A model generated the notes under the pieces. That model did not search any database and had not been told where the DNA came from. It was given only the letters and a program-made list of their open reading frames with translations. Shown one piece after another: positions 39,750 through 54,333 of a DNA stretch of 64,000 nt. This DNA comes from Salminus brasiliensis (Eukaryota > Chordata > Actinopteri > Characiformes > Bryconidae): positions 27,691,209 to 27,755,208 of the forward strand of contig NC_132896.1 of NCBI RefSeq assembly GCF_030463535.1. The letters are read 5' to 3'. The translations under genes were made by a program, and so were the position numbers. Position 1 is the first letter of the stretch, and every line of letters starts with the position of its first letter.

Positions 39750-42700
39750 TAAACTGTTGGTTTGTCTTTATGACCCGCATTTCTATAAATGGTTAAGACA
39801 AGAATAATCACTAGCATTGCAGTTACATTGATGCTAAAACCATGTCCTGACCTTGATTTCCATATTAAAACAATTATATGTTACTTTTATTTCTTTTGAG
39901 TATATTTGACTCTGTATTTTCATTTACAAGATTTTGGCACAGAAGCTGTATTTTCACATGATCCTTAGGACCATACTCTCTTTAGGGGTCCTTTAGTAAA
40001 GGCCATTGTAAGATAGAACCATAATAACTCACAATGCCATTTAAATGCAAACTTGCTTCTTTAGCTGGTTACTTTATTCTTCGTATGCAAGGAAAAACTC
40101 TTCTAGATGGTTCTTTTAAGATACTTTAAAAGTAATTCTACAGTATTTAGCACTAATGCTTTCTGTTTACCCTGACAGCTCAAAATTTGCATAGAATTTT
40201 ATGGGTTAAAAAGTCAAATATAAATACTGTTAAAGTTTTAAAACTCACCATCATACGGAAATATAGAAGGTATACAGCAGTTTTTTAATTCACTGTTTCT
40301 GTGATGTTGCGAGAATCAATACATTAACATATATTCCTGCCTATTCAACAGTTTAGTTCTGCCTCTTCATACTGCAGTTTTCAGGAGCACTAACTGATTT
40401 TGAATGAGGTGCAATACAGGACAATCAATTAGAACAGAGATTTCATTTATCTTCTGGTTTCAAAGCATAGTAATTCTAAGGTATAAATAGAAGTTAAAAG
40501 ATGGTCATGTAAAAATGAACAATGACCAGTTTTGGAACATAAAACCATGCAAATGTTATGTGTGGATCTCAAGGGAAAAATAAAATAGAAAATGTGGCAC
40601 ACGGGCCTTTTAATCACACTTTCTCTGTATTTGTTTTATCCGTGCAAGAAGCTGTTTTCAGTTCTATCATCTTCAGTTCTGCTGGAAAAACATCCCAAGT
40701 TTCACCTCATGAAGCTGCATGAGAAAACATCGAACAGTGTGGGCCACTCTGCAGAATATCATATACAAATTAGCTTGGATTAACGTTTTAGTCACTGTGG
40801 AATTCCATATGTGTTGCATGAGTACGTATATTCAAGCTATTGTGGTCTACTGTTAGAGTGCATTTACAGCCAGTGTGCATGAGCCCCCTCACTCTGATAT
40901 CTATATATGTACATGATCAAGCTTCTCTTCTAATGGTGTGTCTTCTCCTTCAACGCAAAGCAGATGGCTTTAAAAATAAACTGCTATCTTTCCTCTCATT
41001 CTCTCAGTGCCCATCATTATCTGCTCTCTGCCTACCCTCCCCCACCCTTGCCTCTTCTTTCTTCCTCCCCAGTGGCTAAAATGTCAGCGCCTTCATGTGT
41101 GGGACTGTCTCGCTCTTCTTTCACACTCTCTGAGAGCCCTGAGTGATTCGCAAACCTTCCATAAAAATCCATCTGTGCAGTTTCCTTCTGATGGTAGTTG
41201 CTGTATTTAGACATCAGCTGTAGCAAGAGCCACCTTTAGGTCCCGTGATAACATTTAAGGACTATTGGAGGCTTCTTTAGGCATCTTGCAGTCTGCTCTT
41301 GGGCTGAACTCATAAGCATCTGCAGCCTTCTTTCTAAAGCATCTGCAACCTTCCTTCTAAAGGCCTCGGGGAGCTCTTTGGGCCGTGCATGGTGATACTA
41401 CTCGTGCACATTCACGAGCAAACCACATTGTCTGAGGTTTAAATCATTCTCCACAACTCCTTCAAATTCCTGTCAATCAATGTTCTAATATTTATGGTCT
41501 GATTTATTCAAACATAAAAACAGAATTAGGAAATCAAATACACTGTTTCAATGAAGGCATGTTTTCTTGACACACTAGTTCAGTGTGTGTAACACTAGAT
41601 GGCTCCAAATATACAACCTGCTGCAGGTCATTCTTCAGGACAAAAACACTTAGTGGTTATTAATTTCTGCTAACATCATTGGAATTGTATCAGAGTTATC
41701 TCCAATTTCACCAAACGCCACCATAGTCTGGGATATTAAACTCTCTTAATCCCAACAAAAGCACCGTCTTTGAAAATGGAAGAGTTTAAAACCTTTTCGC
41801 CATATTGGTTTCTAGAGTATTTGTAATGTGGTGATGTTAACAATTAAAACTATTTTAAACATTTACTGCAAAGCCAAATACAATCAGAATGTGTTTCACA
41901 ATATTTCATATATTTATACTGGCCATTCTGCAGTCAGTTCACTGTGCAGTAGATACAGCTACAATGAACAGTGAATGAGTTAACATGTCAACCATTCAGA
42001 ACACAGTCCGGCAGCTTGTCTCTGTTAGAAAAATCAGTGGTGTTTTCAAACCTCCAAAACAAAATAGGTTTTCTAGCAAATATTTTATGCTGTAGACACT
42101 TTATATGTTTTTTTTCCTACTCTTTTTTCCACATATTGACTTTCAACTGTAAAGCACATTTTAATTTTTCATACTCAAATCTAAATTTGTGAAATGACTA
42201 GCAAAGTTTCTGTACTTTGCTTGTTTCTTAACTTTGGTCAATTGTTGCTTGAAAGGTGGGCTGGTTTTTGAATATTCTTTATAACTAGATCCTGCTAATA
42301 TTCTTGTCCTGTGATTAACATAAAAGCTTGGTGTTCATTAGCTGATTGAGGTGCTGATTCAGGTGTAGTTTTGGGTTAGCTGAAGTGTAAATTACAGGGG
42401 TGGGACCAACAGTCTGCCATTCTAGATAAATCAGGTGTGTATCCAACTGAAAATCAGTGTGCTTGCTTCTTTGCTTGGGTTCATCTTTAATGTACTTTGA
42501 CATTATTATATTGTATTGTGATAATTTTTTATCATGGTACACCATATTGCTGCTGTCCACAGAAATGTTTTTTTGTTTTTTTTTATCTCCCTTAGTTTTC
42601 TTAATTGTTTGATCCATGTAGCTGCTTTGCACACTGTGTCCACAATTCTGGATGAACAGACCAATATATATTATATATTAATAATATGTTAATGCAGAAG

Positions 42701-43260
42701 CAACAATCATGAATAAGATTAATAATTTACAAAGGCAAGGTAAGACTAAAGCCTGGCTTTGTCACACTGCTGAGTCACCCTGTGCTGCAACCTGTTACTC
42801 CAGTCTTAGGGACCGAATCAAAGTGCATGGGAGAACCGTGGAGCCTGACCGATGCTTACAGCTCCAGGCTCTCACCACGACCCACTCCGCAGGACGCGAA
42901 GGTTTTCCCACTGGCGCATCCCACAGCTGGAGACGGGTTGGTCAGAAATAACCATTTCCCTTTCTCCTTACTAACACACATAAACAGAGGGTGCCTACAA
43001 TAGCTTAAAACAGCGCACATGCTGTTACCAAGACTAAGGAGCACATTGTCCAGGACTGCAATGGTGACGTTAATGTAAATAGCTGCAGCCCGAAACACTG
43101 TCTGTTCAAAGAGGGAGAGAAGGAAGGACATTGTCTAGCGGTGAAGTCGTGTGTTTAGATATAGGCTACTTTAGGTTTTCCTGCCTTTATTCTGGAGGGT
43201 TAACGGTAAACCTTGGAATTCCATTAAAGCGACATTTCCATATAACCATTAAGACATGTC
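39750..43260. other. Intergenic DNA, part 2
   Basis: Mostly AT-rich unique sequence; repeat words near 39960-40135. No gene recognised. The open frames at 40840-41226 lie in pyrimidine-rich DNA and overlap in several frames. Confidence 0.55.
41318..41362 (+). repeat. Short tandem duplication (about 22-24 bp, two copies)
   Basis: agcatctgcagccttctttc and then agcatctgcaaccttccttc, each followed by taaagg/taaagc. Intergenic. Confidence 0.8.
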
Positions 43261-43264
43261 TGCT

Positions 43265-43605
43265 GGGGACAAACACAGCCTGGCCAGCTCAAGCTCGAGC
43301 TTAGCTCTTGGCCAGCATAGGGTTAGTTTTTGTCTGAGTTTGATGTTTAAGGTGGCCTGTCAGTGTGAACAACCAGACCAAGCTAGTCAACCAACTAGTT
43401 AAAGCTGGTTGACCAGCATGGCTAAGGTGGTTGGCCAGCATTACCATGGTAGTTAATCAGCATGACCACACTGGTCCACCTGGTCCACTATTGTGGTCAA
43501 GAGCCGAGCTGGTTAACCAGCTGGATGATCACCTTCACCATCAAGAACTGGCTTAGACCATCTGAAACCAGCTACCAGCAAAAGCTGATATGGATTTTTT
43601 AGAAG
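43265..43605. repeat. CCAGC/GCTGG-rich interspersed repeat
   Basis: Words such as agctggttgaccagcatggc and taaccagctggatgatc recur in both orientations, making the block internally self-complementary. It is the ccagc-type repeat common in teleosts, probably a decayed DNA element. Confidence 0.6.
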
Positions 43606-45325
43606 GGAGAAGCCAGTAATACGTGCAGTGTCCGACGCGTAGCTCGAAACCATTCCATTGATTGCAAGATATTTTGGTCAGTCCAGTAATGTGGATGTGT
43701 AATGAAGGCTGTGGTAAAGCTCTTTTGATGTAGGCTTTGGTTATCTAAACTTGGTGTTGTTTTAGCACTAACAGAACCAAAACCAAGTCTGACCACACCG
43801 GTATACCTCTAAACAGTCCTTTCCAGACAGCTATATAAACATATTGTTCATGGCAGAGAGTTAGGCAAGACCGTTCCTAAAGAAAATATTTTGTTAAGAG
43901 TTACCAATATTTAATTGTAATCAAAGACATGTGCAGGTTGTTTTTAATAGTAAATAAAATGGTTATATTTGAGTTACAGACACTCACAAGTGGTTCCTAT
44001 TACAACCATGGTAAAGAATTGTTTTTTTTTATTGCTATAAAATTAAATGAGTCTAAAGTCAGGTATAATATAGCGTGTAAGTCATTTAGGCGATTACAGG
44101 AAATACAGGGTTAACCGTCTATGTAATATACCCAAATTGACTCAGATAGGCAGAACTAAAATGCCATTGCATGGACTTTCACATCAGCCTTAAGACTGGA
44201 ATTGAAAAAAGTTCAGGCAAACAACAAAAAACTAAAAGTTAACTTTATAATAGTACAGTTAGCACATTCAATTTACCACAATATACCACATTCATCAAGA
44301 CAGAAATCACATTACCTTGTGGGCAGTACTTTAAAATATTGGATTTTTAATCTAACTAAATCATCAAAGTTGCAGATTCCAGTAGTAAGTGTAAAAGAAT
44401 ACAAGAACTGCCTATTTAAGCTGCATTTTAGTGGTTAGCCTTCTTTTCTGGTCGGCTAAAAAGCAGCGTTAGCAGGTTTTGTTATTCCATTGCTGTGAGG
44501 TTAGTTCAAAAAGGTTTAACTAATTATTAAAGTTGATTTACTGAAATGATCCAGCTTAAGCAGCTTGACCAGCTTGTTTTAAATCCCCACGATGAGTGAT
44601 TTCTTATCAGTGACATTTGGAATGAATCAAATTTGTTTACAATACTTAGATTAGGTTTGACATGCAATTTTTACATCCACGACCAATATCACTCTTGCGT
44701 ATTGCACAATATCTCTCTCCCTATGGAATGATAAAGCATCTGGTGCTGAGGTGGTGGTATGAGGGGCACCAAATAAAAATCAGCTTAGGGCCCCATAAAG
44801 GCCTGGGCCGTCCCTGGATAAAATGCTAATGTTATCCATGTATAAGCACAATCTTTTCTCCTCCACTGACTCTAAATAATCTAATAAAAGGGCAAAACTG
44901 CATACACAATCATCTCTCTGTGATTTTGCTGTTTATTGTAGACAAGTTAGCCAGCATGATAATCACTAAGTTACCTCCTCGGCTCAGAGGAGATGCCCCA
45001 CAGATCGCACACAGCACCAACCATGGTACTGATACTTACAGTTTAATACTAAAACTCAATGTGCTACACTGTGCTGTAGTGGGTATGTCATTATTTGGTA
45101 TACTTATGTTCACTTTTTAGCTAACATTAGCATGCTAACAGCATCAAAATAATTGACTTTTTGAGGAAAAATGGATCCCTGTTCTCTCAATAGTATTACG
45201 TTATATAGGGAGAGACTACTAGTTAACTAAGTAACGTGAAAAAAAAAAAAATAGAAATTCTGACATTTCAGCACCGGTCACATGAAACAAACTTGTGAGG
45301 GGCTGAGCCATGTTTAAAGCTTCAC

Positions 45326-45328
<3 letters not shown>

Positions 45329-45363
<35 letters not shown>
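45329..45363 (+). repeat. (CA)n microsatellite
   Basis: Pure CA run in intergenic DNA. Confidence 0.92.
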
Positions 45364-45367
<4 letters not shown>

Positions 45368-46129
45368 AACTGAATTCTGAATCATAGTTAGTTAAGGCAT
45401 TGTGAATTTCTGAAATTGAAGCCGGTTCAGCGGGCCCATAACTATCACTTGCTTATATTATCAAACATTGCCGGCTCCATTTCATTCCACTGTCTCTTGC
45501 TCAGTAGAGACTCACAATGCAATTTGGTCCACATTCAGGTGATGTAGTGAGCTACGATGTTAACTATAAATTGCAAGTGCATTGTGGGATATTGTAGTGC
45601 CCTCAAAATCACGTTCATCAAATTCCACTTCACGATTTGGAAGTGTCCGACATTCTCATTACTGCCCTAAAACGTAATGAGTGAGCCATTTCAGTCACAG
45701 TCAAGGTTATACCCATCTTGCAAGGTGATGAATGCTCCAGATGTGTAGTGTGATCATGGCTTAACAGTAAGACTACATCTGGAAGATAAATAGTGACTTG
45801 ATGTAAATAATAATAATTTAATGTGAATTGCTGGTCATGTGTCCTTGTTTCCTTCCCTTTGATCTGTGCATTGCCAAATCAAGGAGCTCCTTCCTCTAAA
45901 CTCACATGTGTTGTGGAGTTAATTTAGACAGAATGTGTGATGGTATTTAAAATACCCTTGTTTTGAGGAAGAACGATGAGGGGAAATCTTATGATTTTCT
46001 GAGGAGAGATGACAAAATCTCTTTAAAAAATTGCTGACATGCCAGATTGTGCTAAAAACTTGACTGCTAGTAACCCTTAAGTGAGGGGCTACATACATTG
46101 TAGTGTGTTGTAATTAATACAGCATACAG

Positions 46130-46565
46130 CTAGGGCTGGGCAAAATATTGTAAATATCGATATATTCTAAACTATTGTATACAATATGTAAAAGAAAATG
46201 ACCATATTCGTAATACCGTCCCTGCTATGCTGGTCACCACCTGTGTGCTATTAAATTACATAAAGGAATGTGTATGGGTTGCAATTTTTGCAAATTATTC
46301 AGTAGAAACTTTGCAATTAAAGGAGCAGCATTACAACTTTATTTCACCATCTGAAATAACATAATCTAGTCAGTGAAATAATACAAAGAGTGCAATTGTC
46401 TAAAGTTTATTAAAATATATATATATATTACTTAGAAACGCAGTTAGATATTTACTATTTAAATATCCTGCATCCTGTGTTTTTGATGTTACGAATAAAT
46501 ACTGTTACTTTAACATTATACAGAGTTAAGGTTTTCATCATATCGCATCGTCTAGCACTATTTCT
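46130..46565 (+). mobile_element. agggctgggc-ended interspersed repeat
   Basis: It begins agggctgggcaaaatattgt and continues with tatcgatatattc. The right part ends near catatcgcatcgtctagca. This is the familiar 'agggctgggcgatat' teleost repeat; no coding potential. Confidence 0.6.
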
Positions 46566-49500
46566 CTTAAGCATAATAATACTGGTAATTAGATATGAGT
46601 TGTTTTTTTTATAAGCTAGATAAAACTCTAAATAACAGCTTTTCCAGCAACTACATGATTATTGTAGATTCTTAGAGATTAGATTACACTGCATACAAGG
46701 CAGAGTGGAAGCATGGTTGTCTGTGCTTTGTTGTAGTTTATATGGGAGGTCTGTGATAGAGTTTGACACGGCTGGTCAATGTTCCGGCAGTCTTGTGATG
46801 AAGCTGTGTGAAAGTGCGATTAGGTCTGATATTATTCTAAGTGAAGATTACGTCAGTTAGAATGCCAAACACGTGGATTATTGAGGAAGCTTGTCTTGTG
46901 CCATCCAACAACTCAATTCTGCACTGAAGAAGGAAGTACTGAAGAAGCATTTTTGCAGAAGACATTTTCCAGGATTAATTTTAGCCTTGGATTGTGTGTG
47001 TGTTTACTTTTTTTTCCAGAGGAACTGGGGAAGCCTGCCAGAGTAACGTGTAAGTTGAGATGTTCAGGTCACTTTATTAGAGAAGTTCTATCTTCACATT
47101 CGGTTAAAAATTAAAACGATCCAAATTATAAAGATAATTTAAGCATTTAGGATTTTTTTCAGCATGAAGAAAGAGCAAACTATGGGGGCTTAATGAACAT
47201 ATGAAACACATTAGCACATTTCCAGCACATTTTCAATTAGCACTTATATAATATTGACATTTGCTCTTTAATGGGCAAAACTGGGAATTGAAATTCTTAA
47301 ATAAACATTTGTTGCCTGTTTATATTACATGGAATTAAATAAAGAGCAGCAACAGACATAAGAGCTAACATTAATCTACCAAAATCACAATAATAAACTG
47401 ACTGATTGCTGGTTGCTTGTTTGTTTTTTGGGCCATTGTGCATTTCTATAGAGTCAGAAATGTTCACAGGTAGTTTATTTGATTTTCTACAACAAGTATA
47501 TTTTAGATATGTTTTTAAATACACAGAGATGTTATTATTTAACAGTGTATCTAAGCAATAAGATGGCATTTGAATTGATGCAAGTAAACATTTCTGATGC
47601 AAAAATGTCTTATTTTGAAAAAATGAGTTGAGATCTAGTTTGAGCTCATTTGAAGAGCAAAGCATGCTTCCAGATTTCTCCTGGATGCTCTCCCAGCACG
47701 TGAATGTGTTCAATTCCATCACCAGTTCACCTGATTTAAAATATTTCAGCACTTATTTACCAAACTAGGTGTTGGATGACAACTATTAATAATACTAGAC
47801 TCCCATGAGGAGAGCTTTGGAGATGTTTTAATGAACACAGTGTACTGACACAGAACTTTTTGTATTAATATAATATATATTTATTGTTTTACTGAGTACA
47901 CAAGCCCTTACTGCTCAGATAGGGAGCTTGTTTACTTTTAAAGGTGACTTAAACTTTTGCACAGAATTGTAAACATGTGTTCTATTATAAATCAGTTTCA
48001 TTCTGTATGTAGTATGTTTTAAAAAAAAAGTATCACATTATTCAGGTTTCATGCAAAAACACTACTGCGAAACTGTCTGAACAGTATATCTATGAACTCG
48101 TCCAAAAATGTAGACCTTAATAACACCCTTATTTTTCACCCTAAATCTTCATTCCCATGGACTATCTCTACAAGTACATTTTTGTGAGGTGCTGGTGAAT
48201 TATTGAGCTTGGCTCAGAGTGTGCCTTGGAGAGAGTAGATCCTGGCACTCATTAACATGGCAGCCTTTTTATCAGTCAGTTTTGTTTGGAGGTCAGCGAG
48301 GTCATGACTGTTTAAACTCAGTCAAACAGTGAAAGGGATGTTATTTGTTCATTTAATTTTCCTAAAATGAACAAAGTGTTCTGAATTGTTTCATACTAGT
48401 TATTCCTTTTTTTTTTTCTTCTGTTGCAAAATGATTATTTTTTTTCTCTGGCTGGTGATTTCTTCAGTCTCAGAATGGTGAACACTCATGTGAAAGTCTT
48501 CATTGGCAAGCTTTGGAACACTAATGAGGATAAACTGTGAGTCATTGTACCACAAATTTGAGATGCGTCAGGGGAAAGTAGGCCACTGAAACAGAGGACA
48601 GACGATATAGATTCAGTAATGAAGGTTCTCTAATAAAACGGCCACACTAAAGCCAGAATATTCTGCCTGATTTCATAGAAGAGTATTGTAGTACATTAAC
48701 AGGTCACTCAGTTGCCCCCTTGTTCAAGCAGTTTTCCAAATGTAAACACAGTTGACATGTGCAGCTGAATCCGTGGAGCTTAGCTGGCCTTAAACGGTTG
48801 GTATCAACATTGTTGGCACACATCAACTTGTACTTTAGATTTAAATGTACACACACATTGCAGTTTGCATTGCAGTGTGCAGTGAACGATGACTGCCAGT
48901 GTTAAATAGGGCTAAAACATATGAATTTTACAACATATTAACTCGGATTCAAGACTTAAGACTTACCAAATCTCAACTAGAGACCCTTACCTCAGTGGTG
49001 GGAATGTTCAACATGGCCTGGAGACGCAGATCAAGAACATCTTTAAGACCAGAATGATTAAGACAGTCATTTTGTTCGTTCTGAATTTTTTTGATGTTGT
49101 ATGTTTGATAAAATAAATTTTCTCAAATGTCTAACAATATCAGACTTTTCTTAGATTAGTGCATATTTTATAACACTGTTATAAAGTCACTACTACAAAG
49201 CTAAAGCCGTCATTTTGCACAAACATATTATAAATAGCATCTTCTTCACTCTGGTGTGTTTTTGTCTGGTTAATATTCACAGTACAGTGTAAAGTGCCAT
49301 TTGGTTTGATTTTAAAATAAGCATAACACTCTTAAAAGCCTATTCCAGGTTTTGCAAGGCAGTAGAAATACTCAGAAAGCTGAAGGTTATTAAATTTAAT
49401 ACTGAAAACCTTTAGTACTGAAAGTTATTTTTTTTAGTCAAGTCAAATTTATTTGTATAATGCTTTTTACAACTGTTGTCATCACAAAGCAGCTTTACAT

Positions 49501-49902
49501 AATTAGTAAAAGACAGAGACAAAAAAAGAACATGAAGAATCAAATACCTTTTTACATAGTCTAGCAAGTGTAAAATAAGTCTTTTGGGTGACATCAACTT
49601 CCTATACTTTTTAGCTACATTAGCCTTGCAGATCCGACACATACCTACATGAGCAATCATTTCTAGGGCTACTTTGACTACATTGGGGTATGTATGTAAA
49701 CTGGATTTTTATATTTAAACATTCTTTAATGGGCAATTATTATTAAACAATCATTTTATAAAAGAGAAAGGAGGCAAATAGCAGAGTGGTCACCTTATTG
49801 ACTTGTGTTTAGTAGTGTCTTAACTTAGAGGTATCGTTGAATTTTTAGCCTATTCAAACTAGCTTATTATTATTACTAGGTTATTCTTAAGTAAATAGCA
49901 AA

Positions 49903-49968
49903 GCATTTTTGTAAGTCGCTCTGGATAAGAGCGTCTGCTAAATGTCTTAAATGTAAATGTAATGTAAG
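49903..49968 (+). mobile_element. SINE/LINE 3' tail fragment
   Basis: It contains gtaagtcgctctggataaga, gcgtctgctaaatg and an aaatgtaaatg end, the same tail as at about 56745-56797, without a recognisable tRNA head. Confidence 0.7.
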
Positions 49969-51094
49969 TGTATGTGGAAATGTGGAACAATTGGAAAAAA
50001 ATTTGTTTACTTCACAACCAACTTACAAACACATCATTTGCAGGTTTTGTGTTATCACAAAAATCCACATATTTAAGCTGTGGTCACACTGGGTTTTTGC
50101 AGTTCACCAAAATGGGTGTGGCTGCGAGTGGGACCGGAAATAAGTGTTGTATATGGTCCTCCATTTTGGTTCGGCAATTTTCTAAATGAGTTGATGAGCT
50201 ACTGTGCTATTAAAACTATTGCAAACTACCAGAAGAAAAGATAATTACCATCTAACCTCATCTACGGAATGACTGTGTACCATATCATCTTTGGCTTGTG
50301 TTGTATTTTGTAATCAGCCTTAAAATATAATATTTCCTATTTGGAAAACTCAACAATGAGAGCTTCCTCCATGTTGGCTCAGTCAGACCTGAAATAGTAC
50401 AGAGCGAATCATTGGTCACACAGCCAAAACAGCAGCTGTATTGGTCTGGGACACAAATTTGCATGTCAAATGTTCCCAAAGTTGAACGTGAAATTGATTT
50501 GCCTGGAAGTCTTATACGTGTAATTTACCTGGGGCAGTAAATCTCATTGAAATGCAAGGAATTTCCCACACAACCCTTTGCAGACAAAACCCAGTGTGAC
50601 CACATACAATCAGAGGTCCTGTGAAAATGAATGACATGTTTCTGGTATATAATCCCACACAAACATAAATACACATATAAAGAAACAAATTTCAGGGGGA
50701 AAATACAACAACTGCATACAACCTGAATATAACAGAAATGTAGGATATGGCCCTTATAAGTATCATCCGATGTCTTATATCCTGTATATATCATCATTCT
50801 CTGACAGCTGGAGGCACTCAGAACTTGGAGCACTGAGCTCTGTTTTGTATGCGTTTACACATGGGCTTCGCTGTTTGTAGGTCAGGTTCACTGACAGCAT
50901 ATCAAATGGATTAAAAAAAAGGTTTGGTTTTGAAACAGTTCCCTTCTCTGCTCCACATGAGTAGGTTCCTCTTTAGTTTGAAAAAAAAAAAAAATACAAC
51001 TCCGTTAACAAACAATGAGAGAAAGCTGGACGGAAAGGAGAAGGGATGTCCTCAGAGAGAGAAAAAGGGAGGGAGGGAGTGGGAGAAACGTCCA

Positions 51095-51286
51095 TATAAA
51101 GAAAGAACGGGGGAGCTGAGGACCGGCAGAGGTTCTTCTTAATAGAAGTTAGCTAAAGAAACAGTGAGAAACTAGACAGATCTTTAACCCTTAGAGTTGT
51201 ATTTTTTAAAGCTCCTTAAGTGCAGAGATTCTGTAAGAAGAGGGGACTCTGAACTTTCAATCGACACCAGATTTGTTTGTATGTTT
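51095..51286 (+). promoter_or_regulatory. slc43a3: Candidate slc43a3 TATA box and non-coding first exon
   Basis: TATAAA lies at 51095-51100, followed by non-coding sequence ending at a strong donor, TGTTT|gtaagt, at 51286/51287. The acceptor that would join it is ttcctcag|CAG at 51527/51528, 62 nt before the start codon. This would make a 5' UTR exon with the start codon in exon 2. It is inferred from splice-site quality only; an alternative donor-like word is at about 51234. Confidence 0.35.
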
Positions 51287-51527
51287 GTAAGTACAAGATT
51301 AAATCTTTATTGTGGACTGAATTTTGAATTTTGCTGAGAAGTTACTATTACTTTTGTGCAAGAAGAATAAGTTGATATAGATTGTAAATTAAATGAGGTG
51401 TAATTAATCACTAAAAATTAACTATGTAATGACATAAACATTCCTTTGAAATAGTTCCTGCAGGACCTTAGTGAGGCCTATATGATCTGGAACTCTTTTC
51501 TATTCATTTTTCTCCCTCTTTCCTCAG

Positions 51528-51589
51528 CAGTGCTTAGTAGGACAGTCTGAGAATACACACGAAGAGCAGACAGAGGAGAACAAAGCAGG
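51528..51589 (+). other. slc43a3: slc43a3 5' UTR part of first coding exon
   Basis: A pyrimidine-rich tract ending ttcctcag precedes this stretch, and the ORF opens at 51590 with AGGATGT. No in-frame upstream ATG was seen between the acceptor and the start. Confidence 0.5.
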
Positions 51590-51776
51590 ATGTTGGGGTC
51601 TGAGGGCGGTGGAGTGAGGGTGCGCTACTGGCTCACACTGGTCTCGGGTCTGGTGGAGTGCTTGTGTTTTGCCGGGGCTGTGTTTGGATGGGCCTCGCTG
51701 GTCTTCGTACTCAAGAGTGACGGCTACTTCAGCTATCTGTGCGTGAACAAGACTGTGAATGGGACCATCACCGAGG
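51590..51776 (+). CDS. slc43a3: slc43a3 coding exon 1
   Basis: This exon encodes residues 1-62 plus one base. It holds the cytosolic N-terminus, transmembrane helix 1 and the glycosylation sequons NKT and NGT. The donor is GAGG|gttagt, and the first base of Asp63 is carried over. Confidence 0.94.
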
Positions 51777-54298
51777 GTTAGTTTATCACACACACACACA
51801 CTTGGCTTATGTATGTGGACGACACACCTAAAGGTTAGGCAAGCGGGCTTGTGACCGGTAGGTTATTGGTTCGATTTCCAGGATTAGCAAAGCACCTTGC
51901 CCCTAATTGGTTCCTGGGTGCTGAGGTGGCTGCCTTGCACTCCAGGTGTGTGTTCTGACTGCCCTCATCACTAGTGTGAGTGTGTGTGTGTGTACTGCAA
52001 TGGATGGATTAAATATGGAGTTGAATTCTCTTGTATTGCTGTGCAATGGTAATAAAGCGCTAGTCAAGACAATAAAGGCTTGAGTCAAGGCACATGTTGA
52101 GTGAATCACAACTTGACTTAGGTCACAAGATTGGTGAAAAGGTTACTGGGTTTAAATGCTTTTACATTTCAGAATGAACAGAAAATATTAAGATCCACAC
52201 ATTTTTTTTTACAAATATAATGAATAATGAAAGTTTTCTTTTCTGTTTCCCATTGGCATAGCCAGTTTTTTTTTTGTTGTTTTTTTGCATAAATGACTCA
52301 TCTGCAAAATGGCACAAGAAAAGTGCCAAAACACATGGAGAAAGTTCAAAAGCTTAGAACCGAATCTTTTTGCTGAATTCACAGGCCATATCACAGACCA
52401 TAGGGCTTACCGTACAGCTACACAACAGTCTGTTGCTTGTTTGCTAATTTGCTAGTTCTTTAGTTCTGTCTTTCAGATTGAAGGTTCATGTACAACCAAA
52501 AGCTGTATGAAGATTTCTTTAAATCTGACAGGATTTTAGAAGGGCAACAGCTAAGAATGAGACTTAACCAATATTTGCTACTAAAGCTCCAGAGACTCAA
52601 AGTTAAAGAGTCATAACAATTTTAACAGTTATTGCCATATAAATTACAGTATATTGTCCATGTGTACTTGTCCATATGTACAGATTGCAGTGGACAGGAT
52701 GAGCAGCTCTCCATCATCTTCACCGTCGCCTCCTTCATGAATAACTTCTTCACGCTACCAAACGGCTTCCTTTTTGACCATTGCGGTACCCTGGTGACCA
52801 GACTGGTGGGGATGTGAGTCTCACATGATGTTATCCTTTGAATGCTATAAGGTTTAGGCATTTGTCAAGTCACATTTTACTAAAGGTCAAAAAGGTGACT
52901 GATTCAGCTGATGTTTGAAGCACTGGGTGGCTCAACTAATGCTAATGAGTGGGGTCATATGATAGTGTAAACTAAAGGATAATCTGACTTTCATAAACTA
53001 CATATTTACTCCACCTCTAAGTCTCAAAGACTTATGGAAGGTAGATATGATGTGATGAGATGATGAGAATAGATGGACAATATCCCTATTTTATCATTAG
53101 TTGAGGTGGAGTTACAGACACAGCAGAACTGAATTTTTTAACCCCTTGGGGTGGCACTAGCCAATTTTAGAACAGCAAAAGCATGATTTCGCTCAAATTG
53201 CTTATATTAACAAAATGCTACAATGATGATGATCTGTGTTTACTCATATTGAAGGACAGCAGGTTCGGCAGATATAGCAGGTTCCTTGTCACTGTGGTAA
53301 TATTAGTGATGTCAAAGGAAGTTAACTTGCACCGTATGATGCTATGATAGAAATCATGATAGTTTTGAAAATTGTAAAATTGAAAATTGATTTAAAAAAT
53401 CACATGATATAAAGAATTAAACTGAATTATTGGTTTGATTTGATTGTATTTAGCCACATAAGATTTAGTAAAGTGTCAGAAATGCTATAATGAAAAAAGG
53501 GCTCTGGGCATTGTTGCATGATTAGGGTGTAGTTCTGATACTTCAGTTCATCCAGAAGGTACTGGGTGGAGCTCATCATTCCAAAGAATTTAGTCCCACT
53601 CCTCCATAGTCCAATGCTGAGGGGCCTTATACTTCCGCAGCTGACTCATGGCATTGGGTATAGTGACCTTATGGTGACTTGCACGGCTGCTCCAGAACTC
53701 CCCATTCTATTGGCAGTGCTTATGTTTAGAGATTAAACAAATGAAATTAGATTTTCTCCTAATTGGAAGGTCTGTCTGGATACTCTTCCACATATGGTTT
53801 AGTAAATGTCCAAGGCTGCAGTTTGGTAAACAGTTCAATAGTATTGATTGTTCTGATATTACACTTGGTATCTGAGTATTTCTCTGGGATGCCCCTTCTT
53901 GCCAGGTATAGCTGTTGTAGAAGGCATTTAGGCTGCACTGTTTACAAACAATAAAACGTTTAATGCTTTGCCTCATTTATTTAGCTGGATCTTTCATTTC
54001 CAGTCTGGTCTACTGAACTGATTCCTTCCGTGCTTTAGAAGATTTACAGCCATGGCCACTGGATGGTTTCAAAACATCATTACACTGAGAATCAGTGGGT
54101 TTTTTCATGATTGAATCATGTTTACTACTTGCCCCACCAGGACTAGGCAATACGGTTGTTGTGATCTCAGTATTACCAATTTTGAACAGGCAGGAATTTG
54201 TGAAATAGGACTTGCGAAAAACTGCTGTCAGTAACACAGTTATGTGAGGAGTGAGGAGTGCTGTGGGAATTACATGGCTAGCTTAAGAGACAGGGGGG

Positions 54299-54333
<35 letters not shown>

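Larger units (their letters stand above)
43610..51000. other. Intergenic DNA, part 3 (slc43a3 upstream)
   Basis: It holds the repeats listed at 45329, 46130 and 49903. The 151-codon minus-strand frame at 47297-47752 and the 102-codon frame at 50525-50833 lack signal, domain or splice support. A fish repeat-like piece (gcattgtgggatattgtagt) is near 45580. Confidence 0.5.

Noticed and set aside
47297..47752. 151-codon minus frame
   Set aside because: Long for chance but composition follows AT-rich background, no recognised motif and no good start context or neighbours.
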